A DNA stretch of 64,000 nt from Bacilli bacterium (GCA_900767605.1 CAAFZT010000029.1:1-64000), one strand, 5' to 3'; shown: positions 8,561 to 18,198, counted from the first letter of the stretch. Program-made: numbers and translations. The notes: generated by a model from the letters alone, not told the origin.

Positions 8561-10735
8561 ATGCATACCATGGAGCAGCTCAAAGCGATTTATTTTCCTT
8601 ATATTAAAAACGAAACCGATCGCCAAAAGATTGAAAAAGCCTATGAATTGGCCAAAAAACAGCACGAAGGTCAGTTCCGCAAATCGGGCGAGCCCTATAT
8701 TCAACACCCGATTGAAGTGGCCTATATTTGCGCTAAGCTGCAAGCGGGCCCTTCCACCTTGGCGGCAGCATTTCTCCATGATGTGGTAGAAGACACGGAC
8801 ACCACCGTTGAAGACATTGAACGCGATTTCGGCAAAGATGTCGCCAAAATTGTTGATGCATTAACCAAAATTCAAAGAATGAAACTTTCGCATATGACGG
8901 CGGAAGATTTTGAAGCAGAGGATCATCGAAAAATCTTCCTCGGCATGGCTCAAGATGTTCGTGTAATCATCGTTAAACTTGCCGATCGGCTTCACAACAT
9001 GCGCACCTTGGATTCCCTTTCTCCTGAAAGACAGCAAGCTTTGGCCAAGGAAACCATCGAAGTTTTTACTCCGATTGCCCATCGTCTTGGAATTTACACG
9101 GTGCAAAGCGAATTGGAAGACTTGTCCCTGAAGTATTTGGATCCTGAAAAGTACCAGCATATTTTGGCGTTAGTTAACGATCGTTTTGAGCACCGAAAGG
9201 AATCGTTGGAAGGCTTAAAAAAGAGGATTGCCGACATCCTTTTTGAACACAAGATCCCTTTCAAGATGGAAAGTCGCGTTAAATCCATCTATTCCATTTA
9301 TCGAAAAATGTATCAAAAATCCCATAATTTTGAGGATATTTATGATGTTTTGGCGATTCGCGTGATTACGAAAACCACGTTAAATTGCTATGAAATCCTT
9401 GGGATTATCCATTCGACATATAAACCGATTCCCGGCCGTTTTAAAGATTATATCGCCATGCCAAAGCCCAACATGTATCAGTCGTTGCATACATCGATTT
9501 TGGCAGGGGATGGCAATGCTTATGAAATCCAAATAAGAACAGAAGAAATGGATCAAATTGCCGAAACTGGCGTTGCGGCTCACTGGAAATACAAGGAAGG
9601 AAATTACAACCAGGAATCCGAACAAAAAGATATCGAAAATCAATTATCCTGGTTCCGCGATTTCGTCTCTCTTTCCGAAGATAACCAAAGCAAATCGGCG
9701 AAGGAGTACCTCCATTCTTTGACTAGCGATATTTTCGGAGCGAATGTTTATGTTTTTACTCCGATGGGCAAGGTTATTGATTTGCCAAAAGGGGCTACCA
9801 CCCTCGATTTTGCTTATAAAATCCATACAAAAGTCGGGGATTCGGCCGTTGGAGCATTCGTGAATGGAGTGGGCGTTTCCCTCAATACGGTTTTGAAAAC
9901 CGGCGATGTTTGCGAGATTCGAACCTCAAAAACGGCCTATCCCAATGACTCTTGGCTTGAAATTGCCAAAACCACCTCGGCACAAAACCACATTCGCCGG
10001 GCTTTGCAGAAAAAACAAGAAGCCTTTATGCGCGAAGAAAAAATTCGTCAAGGAAGGCAATCCCTTCTCGACGCCTTCCGCATGCAGGGAATCGAAGAAG
10101 AGGCGGCGATGAAAGCCTTAGAAGACCCTCGAATCGAAAATGAATACCATTTCGACAATTTGGATGATTTATTCGTCGCGATAACGAACCGTAATCCCAC
10201 GCCTGCCGCTGTATTGGATACTTTGAAGATTCGTCGCAAGCCTTCGATTACCGATTTTGCAAAAAGAACGAGACCAAAGAAAGCAGATACTAGTCCCGTT
10301 GTCGTAGGAGGCGGAGTGACCGGATTAATGATTAGCCTAGGCCATTGCTGCACCCCGATTCCTGGAGATGACATTGTTGGATATATCACCAAAGGAAAAG
10401 GGATTACGATACACCGAGCCAATTGCCCCAATGTGCAAAATGAAAAAGCCCGTTTAGTTGATGTGAAGTGGAAGGAAGAACTCGCCATATCTTCTTATCC
10501 CGTTGACATTCAGATCTTTGCTAACGACCGTTCTAATTTGCTCGCGGATATTTTGTCTACCTTCGGAGCAAAAGGAGTGGGGGTCAGCGATCTACGTGCT
10601 CACTTAAAAGAAGATACGATGGATGACGTTATTAACATGACCATTACCGTGTCTAATGCCAAAGTGCTGCAAGATTGCTTTGCAGATTTACTGGGCATCA
10701 AAGGCGTTTACGACGTTATTCGTGTTATTCATTAA
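8561..10735 (+). CDS. relA: Bifunctional (p)ppGpp synthetase/hydrolase RelA/SpoT (Rel)
   Basis: Rel makes and degrades the alarmone (p)ppGpp in the stringent response. The protein of about 724 residues has an intact HD hydrolase domain (FLHDVVEDT, about 68-76), a synthetase domain (RVKSIYSIYRKM, YQSLHTS), a TGS domain (VYVFTPMGKVIDLPKGATTLDFAY), a conserved-cysteine region (GHCCTPIPGD) and a C-terminal ACT domain. I chose the ATG at 8561 because GGAGGG lies six bases upstream; a longer start at 8504 is possible but has no such site. In Bacillus, apt sits between recJ and relA; it is absent here. Confidence 0.95.
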   Translation: MHTMEQLKAIYFPYIKNETDRQKIEKAYELAKKQHEGQFRKSGEPYIQHPIEVAYICAKLQAGPSTLAAAFLHDVVEDTDTTVEDIERDFGKDVAKIVDALTKIQRMKLSHMTAEDFEAEDHRKIFLGMAQDVRVIIVKLADRLHNMRTLDSLSPERQQALAKETIEVFTPIAHRLGIYTVQSELEDLSLKYLDPEKYQHILALVNDRFEHRKESLEGLKKRIADILFEHKIPFKMESRVKSIYSIYRKMYQKSHNFEDIYDVLAIRVITKTTLNCYEILGIIHSTYKPIPGRFKDYIAMPKPNMYQSLHTSILAGDGNAYEIQIRTEEMDQIAETGVAAHWKYKEGNYNQESEQKDIENQLSWFRDFVSLSEDNQSKSAKEYLHSLTSDIFGANVYVFTPMGKVIDLPKGATTLDFAYKIHTKVGDSAVGAFVNGVGVSLNTVLKTGDVCEIRTSKTAYPNDSWLEIAKTTSAQNHIRRALQKKQEAFMREEKIRQGRQSLLDAFRMQGIEEEAAMKALEDPRIENEYHFDNLDDLFVAITNRNPTPAAVLDTLKIRRKPSITDFAKRTRPKKADTSPVVVGGGVTGLMISLGHCCTPIPGDDIVGYITKGKGITIHRANCPNVQNEKARLVDVKWKEELAISSYPVDIQIFANDRSNLLADILSTFGAKGVGVSDLRAHLKEDTMDDVINMTITVSNAKVLQDCFADLLGIKGVYDVIRVIH

Positions 10736-10743
10736 TGTAGCCG

Positions 10744-10798
10744 CCTGATTGAAGAAAGGCTATGAATAGCCTATACTTATCAAGCCTAATCAGGAGAG
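10744..10798 (+). promoter_or_regulatory. hisS promoter with nested inverted repeats
   Basis: TTGAAG (10749-10754) and TATACT (10772-10777) are 17 bases apart, a good sigma-70-type promoter. A dyad AGGCTAT/ATAGCCT (10757-10772) fills the spacer. An outer pair CCTGATT (10744-10750) and AATCAGG (10788-10794) brackets the promoter and runs into the Shine-Dalgarno AGGAG (10792-10796). It could be an operator for a repressor. No T-box features (specifier stem, antiterminator TGGnACC) are present. Confidence 0.55.
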
Positions 10799-10805
10799 TA
10801 TTTTT

Positions 10806-12140
10806 ATGCCGTTTATTGCTGTCAAAGGAACCCACGATCTTTATGGGGCCGAAGCCGATGGCTACGCCTACATTGAAAACGTGTTTCGCGCGGTTAGCGA
10901 ACTGTACGGATATCGCCCCATCGAGACACCAATTTTAGAATATACCGAAGTTTTCGACCGTTCTACGGGAGAAAGCAGCGACGTTGTCCGCAAAGAAATG
11001 TATACCTTTATGGATAAAGGGAATCGTTCGGTGACGCTTCGCCCGGAAGGGACTGCGGGAGTCATTCGTTCCATTGTTGAACACAAAATGACCGCCACGA
11101 ATGATTTACCTTTAAAGACTTTCTATATGGGGCCGGTTTTCCGCTACGAAAGGCCGCAACTAGGAAGATATCGCCAATTTACCCAAGCGGGCGTGGAGTG
11201 TGTTGGCGTGGATTCCCCTCGTCTTGATGCCGAATGCATTTGCTTGGCGATGCAGGCCTTGGGCATGCTGGGATTCAAGAATCTCAAAATCAAGGTCAAT
11301 ACTTTGGGGGACGCCGCTTCTAGAAACGCCTACAAAGAAGCGCTGCGTTCCTACTTCGCTACAAAAATCGAGGAAATGTGTGATGACTGTAAGGAACGTC
11401 TCCGTCTAAATCCGATGCGCATTTTGGATTGCAAGGTGGAACATGACCATGAAATTGGCCTAAACGCCCCAAAGATGCGTGATTTCCTTTCGGAAGAAGC
11501 CGATGCAAGATTCTATCAAACTCTTTCGATCCTCAATGACATGGAAATCGAGTATGAAATTGATGATTCCTTGGTTCGTGGGCTTGATTATTATGGTCAT
11601 ATCGTGTTTGAAGTTCACGCAATTTCCCCCAGCGGAAAAGATTACGGGGCCTTGCTTGGTGGAGGCCATTACGATGGCATGCTTGCCAATTTCAATGGTC
11701 CTAAGGATTACGATCATGGGGTTGGATTTGCGATGGGGGTCGAGCGTATCTATTCCTTAATGGAAGAGCTAGGGCTATTGAAAGATGTGGCCCATCACGT
11801 GGATATTTATGCGATGCCCATCGGAGAAGAAGTTTTAGACGATGGTTTCCATTTAGTTCAGGAAATTCGCTCCCTTGGCTACAGCGTTGAGATGCCTTTT
11901 GTTCCGTCTAAACTAGGTTCTATGTTCAAAAAAGCCGAACGAAGCCAAGCCAACTTTGCTCTCATCTTCGGCACGGAGGATTTGCAAAAAGGCGTGGTTC
12001 AACTCAAAAACCTCAAAACCCATGAACAAAAAGAGGCTAAAATCGAAAACCTTGATGAAATTCTGGATGCGGAATTTGAAAAAATCGACGATGAGGAAGA
12101 AGAAAACTGCTGCCATGAGCATCATCATGAAGGAGACTAA
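10806..12140 (+). CDS. hisS: Histidine-tRNA ligase
   Basis: HisRS charges tRNA-His with histidine. The 444-residue class II enzyme has motif 2 region FYMGPVFRYERPQLGRYRQF (about 106-125), the HisA motif RGLDYYGHIVFE (about 259-270) and the anticodon-binding domain (about 340-420). The last residues form an acidic tail ending in CCHEHHHEGD, rich in Cys and His and beyond the normal family end, which could bind metal. It has its own promoter, and aspS follows after three bases. Confidence 0.95.
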   Translation: MPFIAVKGTHDLYGAEADGYAYIENVFRAVSELYGYRPIETPILEYTEVFDRSTGESSDVVRKEMYTFMDKGNRSVTLRPEGTAGVIRSIVEHKMTATNDLPLKTFYMGPVFRYERPQLGRYRQFTQAGVECVGVDSPRLDAECICLAMQALGMLGFKNLKIKVNTLGDAASRNAYKEALRSYFATKIEEMCDDCKERLRLNPMRILDCKVEHDHEIGLNAPKMRDFLSEEADARFYQTLSILNDMEIEYEIDDSLVRGLDYYGHIVFEVHAISPSGKDYGALLGGGHYDGMLANFNGPKDYDHGVGFAMGVERIYSLMEELGLLKDVAHHVDIYAMPIGEEVLDDGFHLVQEIRSLGYSVEMPFVPSKLGSMFKKAERSQANFALIFGTEDLQKGVVQLKNLKTHEQKEAKIENLDEILDAEFEKIDDEEEENCCHEHHHEGD

Positions 12141-12143
12141 AAA

Positions 12144-13877
12144 ATGGAACGCACCGATTATAACGGAAATTTAAGGATTTCAGATGTAGGCCGGGAAGTA
12201 ACGCTTCTTGGCTGGATTGCTACGAAGAGAAATTTGGGGTCTCTCGTATTCTTTGATTTGCGGGATTCCACTGGCATTGTTCAACTGATTGCCAAGGATC
12301 CCTCCATTTTGCCCGATTGCCGAAACGAGTATGTGGTGGAAGCAAAAGGCATTGTGGAGAAGAAAGACGTCCCAAATCCTCGCCTTGCCACGGGCGAAAT
12401 CGAAGTTTCTTTAACTTCACTGCGTGTATTAAACAAAGCGGAAACTACGCCCTTTATCATCGATGATAAAACGGATGCTCTTGAAGATACGCGTTTGAAT
12501 TATCGTTATTTGGATTTGCGCCGTCCCTGCCTTTTGAACAATTTGAAAACGAGAGCAAAGATTGTTCGCGCTTGGCACGAATATTTTGACGAGCACGATT
12601 TCTTGGAGGTGGAAACCCCGATTCTTAACCTTTCCTCGCCGGAAGGCGCCCGTGACTATTTGGTTCCTAGCCGTTTGCATCACGGATGCTTCTACGCCCT
12701 TCCTCAAAGCCCTCAACTTTGGAAACAGCTCCTTATGATTGGCGGAGTGGAACGTTATTATCAGGTTGCAAAGTGCTTCCGCGATGAAGACCTTCGCGCG
12801 GATCGTCAGCCGGAATTCACCCAATTGGACGAAGAAATTTCGTTTATGGACCAAGACCAAATCTTGGCTTTAAATGAAGGTTTTTTGAAAAAAGTCTTTA
12901 AAGAAATCAAAGGGATTGATATTGAGACGCCGCTTCGTAGAATGCCCTATTGGGAAGCCATGGACCGATTTGGTTCGGACAAGCCCGACACTCGATATGG
13001 ATTGGAACTCCAAGATATTACCGAAATTTTGAAGTCGGCTCCATTCGGTGGCTTCGAGGGTGCGAATTACATCAAGGCAATTGTTATCCCGTCCATGGCC
13101 AAAGAAACCTCAAGAAAAGATTTGGACGCACTACAACTTGAGGCCAGAAAATTTAATTTGAAAGGCGTTTTGTCTTTAAAGTTTACCGACGGTGCCCTTA
13201 ATGGTTCGTTTAAGAAATTCCTAACGGACGAAATGGAAACTAGCCTAAAAGAAAAACTTGGATTAAAAGAAGACGACTTGGTTTTGTTTGCATCGAGTCC
13301 CTATCGTCGGGATATCGACTTTGGCCTTGGGGCATTGCGTACTTTGTTCGCCAAAAAAATGCAGCTGATCAAACCGAACACTTACGATTTGCTTTGGGTT
13401 GTTGACTTCCCGATGTTTGATCCTGTTGAAGGCCAACCGGGGAAATATACGGCGGAACACCATCCGTTCACTCGCCCTCGCGACGAAGACCTGGCATTGT
13501 TGGATTCGAATCCCGAAGAAGTGCTTGCTTACGCTTACGACATCATCATCAATGGTTACGAAGCTGGCGGTGGAACCCTGCGTATTTATGACCACGACAC
13601 TCAATGGAAGATTTTCAACCTTCTTGGACTTTCGGACGAAGATGTCGCCAAAAAATTTGGTTGGTTTATCGATGCCTTCCAATATGGGGCTCCGCCTCAT
13701 GGAGGAATGGCGTTTGGTCTCGACCGTCTTGCCATGATTCTCTGTGGCACGGATAACATCCGCGATGTGGAGGCTTTCCCGAAAAACCTTCAAGCCGTGG
13801 ACCCCACCTCCAAAGCCCCAACCCCGGTTTCCCCTGATCAGTTGGAAATCCTCGATATTGCCATTACCGAAGAATAA
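12144..13877 (+). CDS. aspS: Aspartate-tRNA ligase
   Basis: AspRS charges tRNA-Asp. The 577-residue protein has an OB-fold anticodon-binding domain (1-105), a class II catalytic core with motif 2 around FRDEDLRADRQPEFTQLDEE (about 213-232), the bacterial GAD insertion (about 280-410) and motif 3 GLDRLAMIL (about 527). A ribosome binding site AAGGAG precedes the ATG. It lies directly behind hisS, the usual pair in Firmicutes. Whether it discriminates tRNA-Asn cannot be judged from this window. Confidence 0.96.
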   Translation: MERTDYNGNLRISDVGREVTLLGWIATKRNLGSLVFFDLRDSTGIVQLIAKDPSILPDCRNEYVVEAKGIVEKKDVPNPRLATGEIEVSLTSLRVLNKAETTPFIIDDKTDALEDTRLNYRYLDLRRPCLLNNLKTRAKIVRAWHEYFDEHDFLEVETPILNLSSPEGARDYLVPSRLHHGCFYALPQSPQLWKQLLMIGGVERYYQVAKCFRDEDLRADRQPEFTQLDEEISFMDQDQILALNEGFLKKVFKEIKGIDIETPLRRMPYWEAMDRFGSDKPDTRYGLELQDITEILKSAPFGGFEGANYIKAIVIPSMAKETSRKDLDALQLEARKFNLKGVLSLKFTDGALNGSFKKFLTDEMETSLKEKLGLKEDDLVLFASSPYRRDIDFGLGALRTLFAKKMQLIKPNTYDLLWVVDFPMFDPVEGQPGKYTAEHHPFTRPRDEDLALLDSNPEEVLAYAYDIIINGYEAGGGTLRIYDHDTQWKIFNLLGLSDEDVAKKFGWFIDAFQYGAPPHGGMAFGLDRLAMILCGTDNIRDVEAFPKNLQAVDPTSKAPTPVSPDQLEILDIAITEE

Positions 13878-13891
13878 ATAAGGAGAACAAA

Positions 13892-15880
13892 ATGTTTGAA
13901 AACGGAAAAACGAAACAAGACGCGGCGTTGTCCATCGCGGCGATGCGTTCCACAACATTAGACGTCATCAACAAAGCAAATTCCGGTCATCCGGGCATGG
14001 CCTTAGATGCCGCTCCGGCTGTTTATGCGCTTTTCCGCGACCATTTAACGGCCGACCCCAAACATCCGGATTGGATTAACCGTGATCGTTTCGTACTTTC
14101 TTGCGGTCACGTTTCCTCCTTGCTTTATACCACGCTTCACTGCCTCGGCTATTCGATAAGCATGGAAGACTTGAAGTCGTTCCGTCAGCTGGGCTCCATT
14201 ACTCCTGGCCACCCTGAAGTGGGAATGACTCCGGGAGTAGACGCTACTAGCGGGCCATTGGGACAAGGAATTGCCCAAGCCGTGGGGATGGCGATGGCGG
14301 AAAAAGCCATTGAAGCCGAATATCCCGAAGGCTCCAAAATCATGAATCACTGGACCTATTGCCTTTGTGGTGATGGGTGTTTGGAAGAGGGGATTTCCCA
14401 CGAAGCCATTTCGCTTGCGGGGCATTACCATCTCAACAAATTGATTTTGCTTTACGACGAAAATGGTTCGACTCTCGACGGGCCGACTTCCGATTCCGCA
14501 TCCGATAACGTCAAACTCCGCTTTTTTGCAGCAGGCTGGGATGTTATCGAGGTAAAAGACGGCAACAATTGGGAGAAAATTTCTAAAGCTATTTCCAAAG
14601 CCAAGGAAAATAAAGACTTCCCAACTTTGATTATTTTCCATACTCAAATTGGATATGGATCGGAGCACCAAGGGTCTCACGTAACGCACGGAGCTCCGCT
14701 AACGGAAGAGGACACGTTGCACGCCAAAAAGGTATTTGGCTACGATTATCCCCCGTTTACGATTCCAGACTCCGTTTATTCCGACTTCGCCTCCTCGTTT
14801 GGAAAACGCGGCGCAGAAGCTTACGAAGCTTATCAAAGTGCAACCAAGGAATATAAGAAATACCATTCCGAAGCCTATGAGCTTTTTCAAAATGCTTTTG
14901 CTCGTAATGTAACCCCATATCTTCCGGAAAGCCGGGACGCCAAAGGAGCAAAGCCGGAAGCAACCCGCAATAGCAGCGGAAAATTCTTGGAACGTTTGAC
15001 GGGGAAAATGCCCTTTACGTTTGGCGGAAGCGCTGACGTGGCGGGATCGACAAAAACCAATGTCAAAGGACTTGCTATTTTTGATGCGGAACATCCGGAA
15101 GGACGCGATATCCATTTCGGTATCCGCGAATTCGGCATGGCAAGTGCGCAAAACGGAATCCTCTTGCATGGAGGATTGCTGACTTATTGTGCCACCTTCT
15201 TTGTTTTCTCGGATTATTTGAAGCCTGCAATTCGCATGGCGGCCATGGAAAATATTCCTTCTATTTATATTTTGACTCACGATTCCATTGCTGTTGGAGA
15301 AGATGGGACGACGCATGAACCCATCGAGCAGTTGGCGTCTTTGCGTTCCATTCCCAACGTCGACGTGATTCGTCCTGCGGACATCAACGAAACGGAAGCG
15401 GCGTGGCGCTTGGCCGTTGAAAGCAAAACCCGCCCCACTGCTCTTATTTTAACCAGGCAAAATCTTCCTCAGCTCGAAAATTCTTCTTTTGAGGGCGTTC
15501 AAAAAGGCGCCTATGTCGTTTATACCCCTTCCAAAAAGGCCAATATTCAATTAATTGCTACTGGAAGCGAGGTATCTCTATGCATTGCCGCTTCTAAGAT
15601 CCTCGAAGAAAAGGAAATTTACGCGGAAGTAGTTTCTATGCCGAGCTGGAATCGTTTCGTTGCCTTGCCGCCAGAAGAAAAAGAGAAAGTCCTCCATTTG
15701 CCTTATGATGCTCGCGTTAGCGTGGAAATGGGCTCCACGTTTGGCTGGGGAGGAATCGCAAAATATAACATTGGCATTGATGAGTTTGGTGCAAGTGGCA
15801 AGGCGGAAGATTTATTAGAGCATTTCGGCTTTACACCCATTCAAATTGCTGGGAAAATCTCTTCGTTTTTCAAGGAGTGA
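13892..15880 (+). CDS. tkt: Transketolase
   Basis: Transketolase moves two-carbon units between sugar phosphates in the pentose phosphate pathway using thiamine diphosphate and a divalent metal. The 662-residue protein starts like the family (ANSGHPGMALDAAP), has the ThDP motif GDGCLEEGISHEA (about 155-167), a pyrimidine-binding domain with the catalytic glutamate region GIREFGMA and the loop HDSIAVGEDGTTHEP, and the C-terminal domain. AAGGAG precedes the ATG. It lies between aspS and the Asp23-like gene and its stop is five bases before that start. Confidence 0.95.
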   Translation: MFENGKTKQDAALSIAAMRSTTLDVINKANSGHPGMALDAAPAVYALFRDHLTADPKHPDWINRDRFVLSCGHVSSLLYTTLHCLGYSISMEDLKSFRQLGSITPGHPEVGMTPGVDATSGPLGQGIAQAVGMAMAEKAIEAEYPEGSKIMNHWTYCLCGDGCLEEGISHEAISLAGHYHLNKLILLYDENGSTLDGPTSDSASDNVKLRFFAAGWDVIEVKDGNNWEKISKAISKAKENKDFPTLIIFHTQIGYGSEHQGSHVTHGAPLTEEDTLHAKKVFGYDYPPFTIPDSVYSDFASSFGKRGAEAYEAYQSATKEYKKYHSEAYELFQNAFARNVTPYLPESRDAKGAKPEATRNSSGKFLERLTGKMPFTFGGSADVAGSTKTNVKGLAIFDAEHPEGRDIHFGIREFGMASAQNGILLHGGLLTYCATFFVFSDYLKPAIRMAAMENIPSIYILTHDSIAVGEDGTTHEPIEQLASLRSIPNVDVIRPADINETEAAWRLAVESKTRPTALILTRQNLPQLENSSFEGVQKGAYVVYTPSKKANIQLIATGSEVSLCIAASKILEEKEIYAEVVSMPSWNRFVALPPEEKEKVLHLPYDARVSVEMGSTFGWGGIAKYNIGIDEFGASGKAEDLLEHFGFTPIQIAGKISSFFKE

Positions 15881-15885
15881 GGAAC

Positions 15886-16287
15886 ATGCCCTACATTTAC
15901 ATTAATAACTACGCCCAAAAAGGGAAGTTGGGCATTAGCCTTGCAACCATTGACACGATTGCGTCGAAAGCGGTTGCCGAAATTCCAGGTGCCTCTGTTT
16001 ATTCTGCTGCCGTGGAGGCGAAAAAAGACGCGAATTCCAAAAATTCGAAATCAAAAGATAGAAAAACCCATTTTATTTCCCCTCTATTTTCCATTCCTTC
16101 CGGAGCGAATACTTCCTTATCCAAAACGGGGAAAGCCATCATTAAGCTAGATGTGGCCTTGGCCCCTGGACTTAACGTTTCAGAAATTTGCTTAAAAATC
16201 CAAAAGCAAGTCGCGGATGCCTTGCGACTCAATTGTGACACCTTGCCCTATGAAGTCATGGTGCATGTTGCCAAAATCATGGATTAA
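15886..16287 (+). CDS. Asp23/Gls24 family envelope stress protein (YqhY-like)
   Basis: This 133-residue protein has the Asp23/Gls24 pattern: start GKLGISLATIDTIASKAVAEIPG, a central lysine/serine-rich loop and a C-terminal half with LDVALAPGLNVSEICLKIQKQV. In Bacillus the homologue YqhY lies just before nusB, as here, and is linked to acetyl-CoA carboxylase control. The ATG at 15886 is preceded by AAGGAG inside the end of tkt; an in-frame GTG three codons earlier is less likely. The exact role is unknown. Confidence 0.85.
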   Translation: MPYIYINNYAQKGKLGISLATIDTIASKAVAEIPGASVYSAAVEAKKDANSKNSKSKDRKTHFISPLFSIPSGANTSLSKTGKAIIKLDVALAPGLNVSEICLKIQKQVADALRLNCDTLPYEVMVHVAKIMD

Positions 16288-16317
16288 ACCCTCAACAATA
16301 TAGAAAGACGAAACAGA

Positions 16318-16800
16318 ATGAATAACGAAAAAGAAAGTGCTTGGCTCGAAGAGTTTGACGAACTAGAAGAAATGGCAAGGTCCCGCAATTCCTTGCAGCC
16401 TTTAGCCATGACTTGCATCTATGATGCTTTGACCTATATTTACATGGATTATTCCATCGATGTGAAGGATATCGTCTCCGGGCTTTGCAATGAGCCTTAT
16501 GAAGATTGCCCATTGTTCGTGAAACAATGCATGGTCTCTTCCGTTTCACATTTCCACGACGTTGTCGATGCTTTTAAACCTCATTTACGGAACTGGCGAT
16601 TTGAGCGTTTGCCTCGTTTGGAACAAGCAATCCTCATCCAAGCCTACGTTCATTATTATTATGTGGACGATCACGTAGATAAGGGCGTGGTAATCGATAT
16701 CGCGGTTAAACTGGCGAAAAAATATCTAAGCGGAAAGGATTATCGCTTTGTGAACGCTATTCTTGATAATGTTTTAGGCGAAAGGAACGCGAATGCCTAA
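16318..16800 (+). CDS. nusB: Transcription antitermination factor NusB
   Basis: NusB works with NusE/S10 on boxA RNA for antitermination of rRNA operons. The 160-residue all-helical protein matches the family in its C-terminal half (RLPRLEQAILIQAYVH, then NAILDNVLGE). It lies between the Asp23-like gene and xseA as in Bacillus (folD is missing). It overlaps xseA by eight bases. Confidence 0.9.
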   Translation: MNNEKESAWLEEFDELEEMARSRNSLQPLAMTCIYDALTYIYMDYSIDVKDIVSGLCNEPYEDCPLFVKQCMVSSVSHFHDVVDAFKPHLRNWRFERLPRLEQAILIQAYVHYYYVDDHVDKGVVIDIAVKLAKKYLSGKDYRFVNAILDNVLGERNANA

Positions 16801-17986
16801 ATACTTATCGGTCAGCGATTTATCTTTTCAAATAAAAGAGGGCCTTGAGGCTCTTTTTCCTTATACCCTATATGTGACAGGTGAAGTAAGCAATTTTAAA
16901 ATTTACCGATCCGGGCACGCTTATTTTAGTTTAAAGGATAGCCAATCTGTCCTTTCTGCTGTTATGTGGGCGTCGGCGGTAGAAAAAATGAAAATTCTAG
17001 GAAAGTCTATGCCCCAAGACGGCGACCAAGTCATTGCGGCTGGCCGGTTGACGCTATATCCGCCTAGAGGAAATTATCAGCTTAGCGTTATCTCGATCGA
17101 AAAAAACGGGGTGGGTTTGGCGTTGCTTCAATTAGAAGAATTGAAGAAAAAATTGGCTAACGAGGGAATATTTGATCCAGCAAAAAAGCGCAACATTCCT
17201 CAATTTCCTCGCAGCGTTGGCGTTGTGGCCGGACTCCATAGCGCCGGACTTAAAGATATTGAGACCAATTTAAGGAATCGTTGGCCGATAGCGAAAATTT
17301 ATGTTTTCCCTAGCTTAGTTCAAGGCAATGATGCTCCCAATGATATTATTCGGGCGATTACGGAAGCGGAAAACTCTCCTATCGACGTTTTAATCGTGGG
17401 GCGCGGCGGCGGTTCTAGTGAGGACCTTGGAGCTTTTAATGATGAAATGGTAGTTCGTAAAGTTGCCGCTTGCCGTGTGCCCGTTATTTCAGCGGTCGGA
17501 CATGAAGTGGATATCACATTGACGGACTTTGCTGCAGACAAAAGGGTTTCTACCCCGACCGCGGCCGCTGTAGCCGCCGTTCCCAATAAAGATGAAGTTC
17601 GACTACGCTTAGATGATATGCAACGAAATTTGACGGCTTTATACACTTCCTGCATTCAAAGGAAGGCAGGAGAAGTGGATTCGCTTTCCCATAAGCCCTG
17701 TTTCACTAATTTAAAAAGCATTTATGAAAACAAAAGGGGCCAAATTGAGTTGCTTAAACAATCCGTTTACAATGGATACGGAAGAAAAATTATGCTTTGG
17801 AAAGCAGAAGCGGCGTCCGCATTTGATCGAATCAACGCAATGGATCCTAAAAAAGTATTGGAACGAGGATACACGATGACTTTGGATTCTTCAGGAAATA
17901 TTCTGAAGAACAAAAAAGAGGTTCATTCAGGAGACGAAATTAAAACAATGTTAGCGGATGGAGAGTTAGTTTCCATTGTAAAATAA
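16793..17986 (+). CDS. xseA: Exodeoxyribonuclease VII large subunit
   Basis: XseA with XseB degrades single-stranded DNA to oligonucleotides. The 397-residue protein has an N-terminal OB fold (SFQIKEGLEALFPYTLYVTGEVSNF), the catalytic domain with GRGGGSSEDLGAFNDE (about 203-218) and AVGHEVDITLTDFAADKRVSTPTAAA (split across about 235-260), and a C-terminal coiled region. It overlaps nusB and is followed by xseB ten bases downstream. Confidence 0.96.
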   Translation: MPKYLSVSDLSFQIKEGLEALFPYTLYVTGEVSNFKIYRSGHAYFSLKDSQSVLSAVMWASAVEKMKILGKSMPQDGDQVIAAGRLTLYPPRGNYQLSVISIEKNGVGLALLQLEELKKKLANEGIFDPAKKRNIPQFPRSVGVVAGLHSAGLKDIETNLRNRWPIAKIYVFPSLVQGNDAPNDIIRAITEAENSPIDVLIVGRGGGSSEDLGAFNDEMVVRKVAACRVPVISAVGHEVDITLTDFAADKRVSTPTAAAVAAVPNKDEVRLRLDDMQRNLTALYTSCIQRKAGEVDSLSHKPCFTNLKSIYENKRGQIELLKQSVYNGYGRKIMLWKAEAASAFDRINAMDPKKVLERGYTMTLDSSGNILKNKKEVHSGDEIKTMLADGELVSIVK

Positions 17987-17996
17987 GGAGAAACGC

Positions 17997-18188
17997 ATGG
18001 AAAATGAAAAGGAAATTACCTTTGAAGAAGGGCTAAAAAGGCTGAATGAAATCGCCACTAAAATGAATGAGAATGTTTTACCTTTAGCGGATGCGATGAG
18101 CCTTTATAAAGAGGCGAAAAATCTAATTGCGATTTTAAATTCTCAAATTGATGAAGCGGAAAAGCTAATAGAAGATAAAGTAGAATAA
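17997..18188 (+). CDS. xseB: Exodeoxyribonuclease VII small subunit
   Basis: A 63-residue helical-hairpin protein with the XseB pattern (FEEGLKRLNEIATKMNENVLPLADAMSLYKEA). It binds the XseA C-terminus to form active exonuclease VII. AAGGAG precedes the ATG. In Bacillus ispA would follow; here dxs comes next. Confidence 0.92.
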   Translation: MENEKEITFEEGLKRLNEIATKMNENVLPLADAMSLYKEAKNLIAILNSQIDEAEKLIEDKVE

Positions 18189-18198
18189 AAGTAATATA

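Noticed and set aside
13263..13958. Open frame of 231 codons opposite aspS
   Set aside because: Shadow frame on the minus strand of a clear aspS gene.
14045..15316. Open frames opposite tkt
   Set aside because: Antisense shadows of the transketolase gene.
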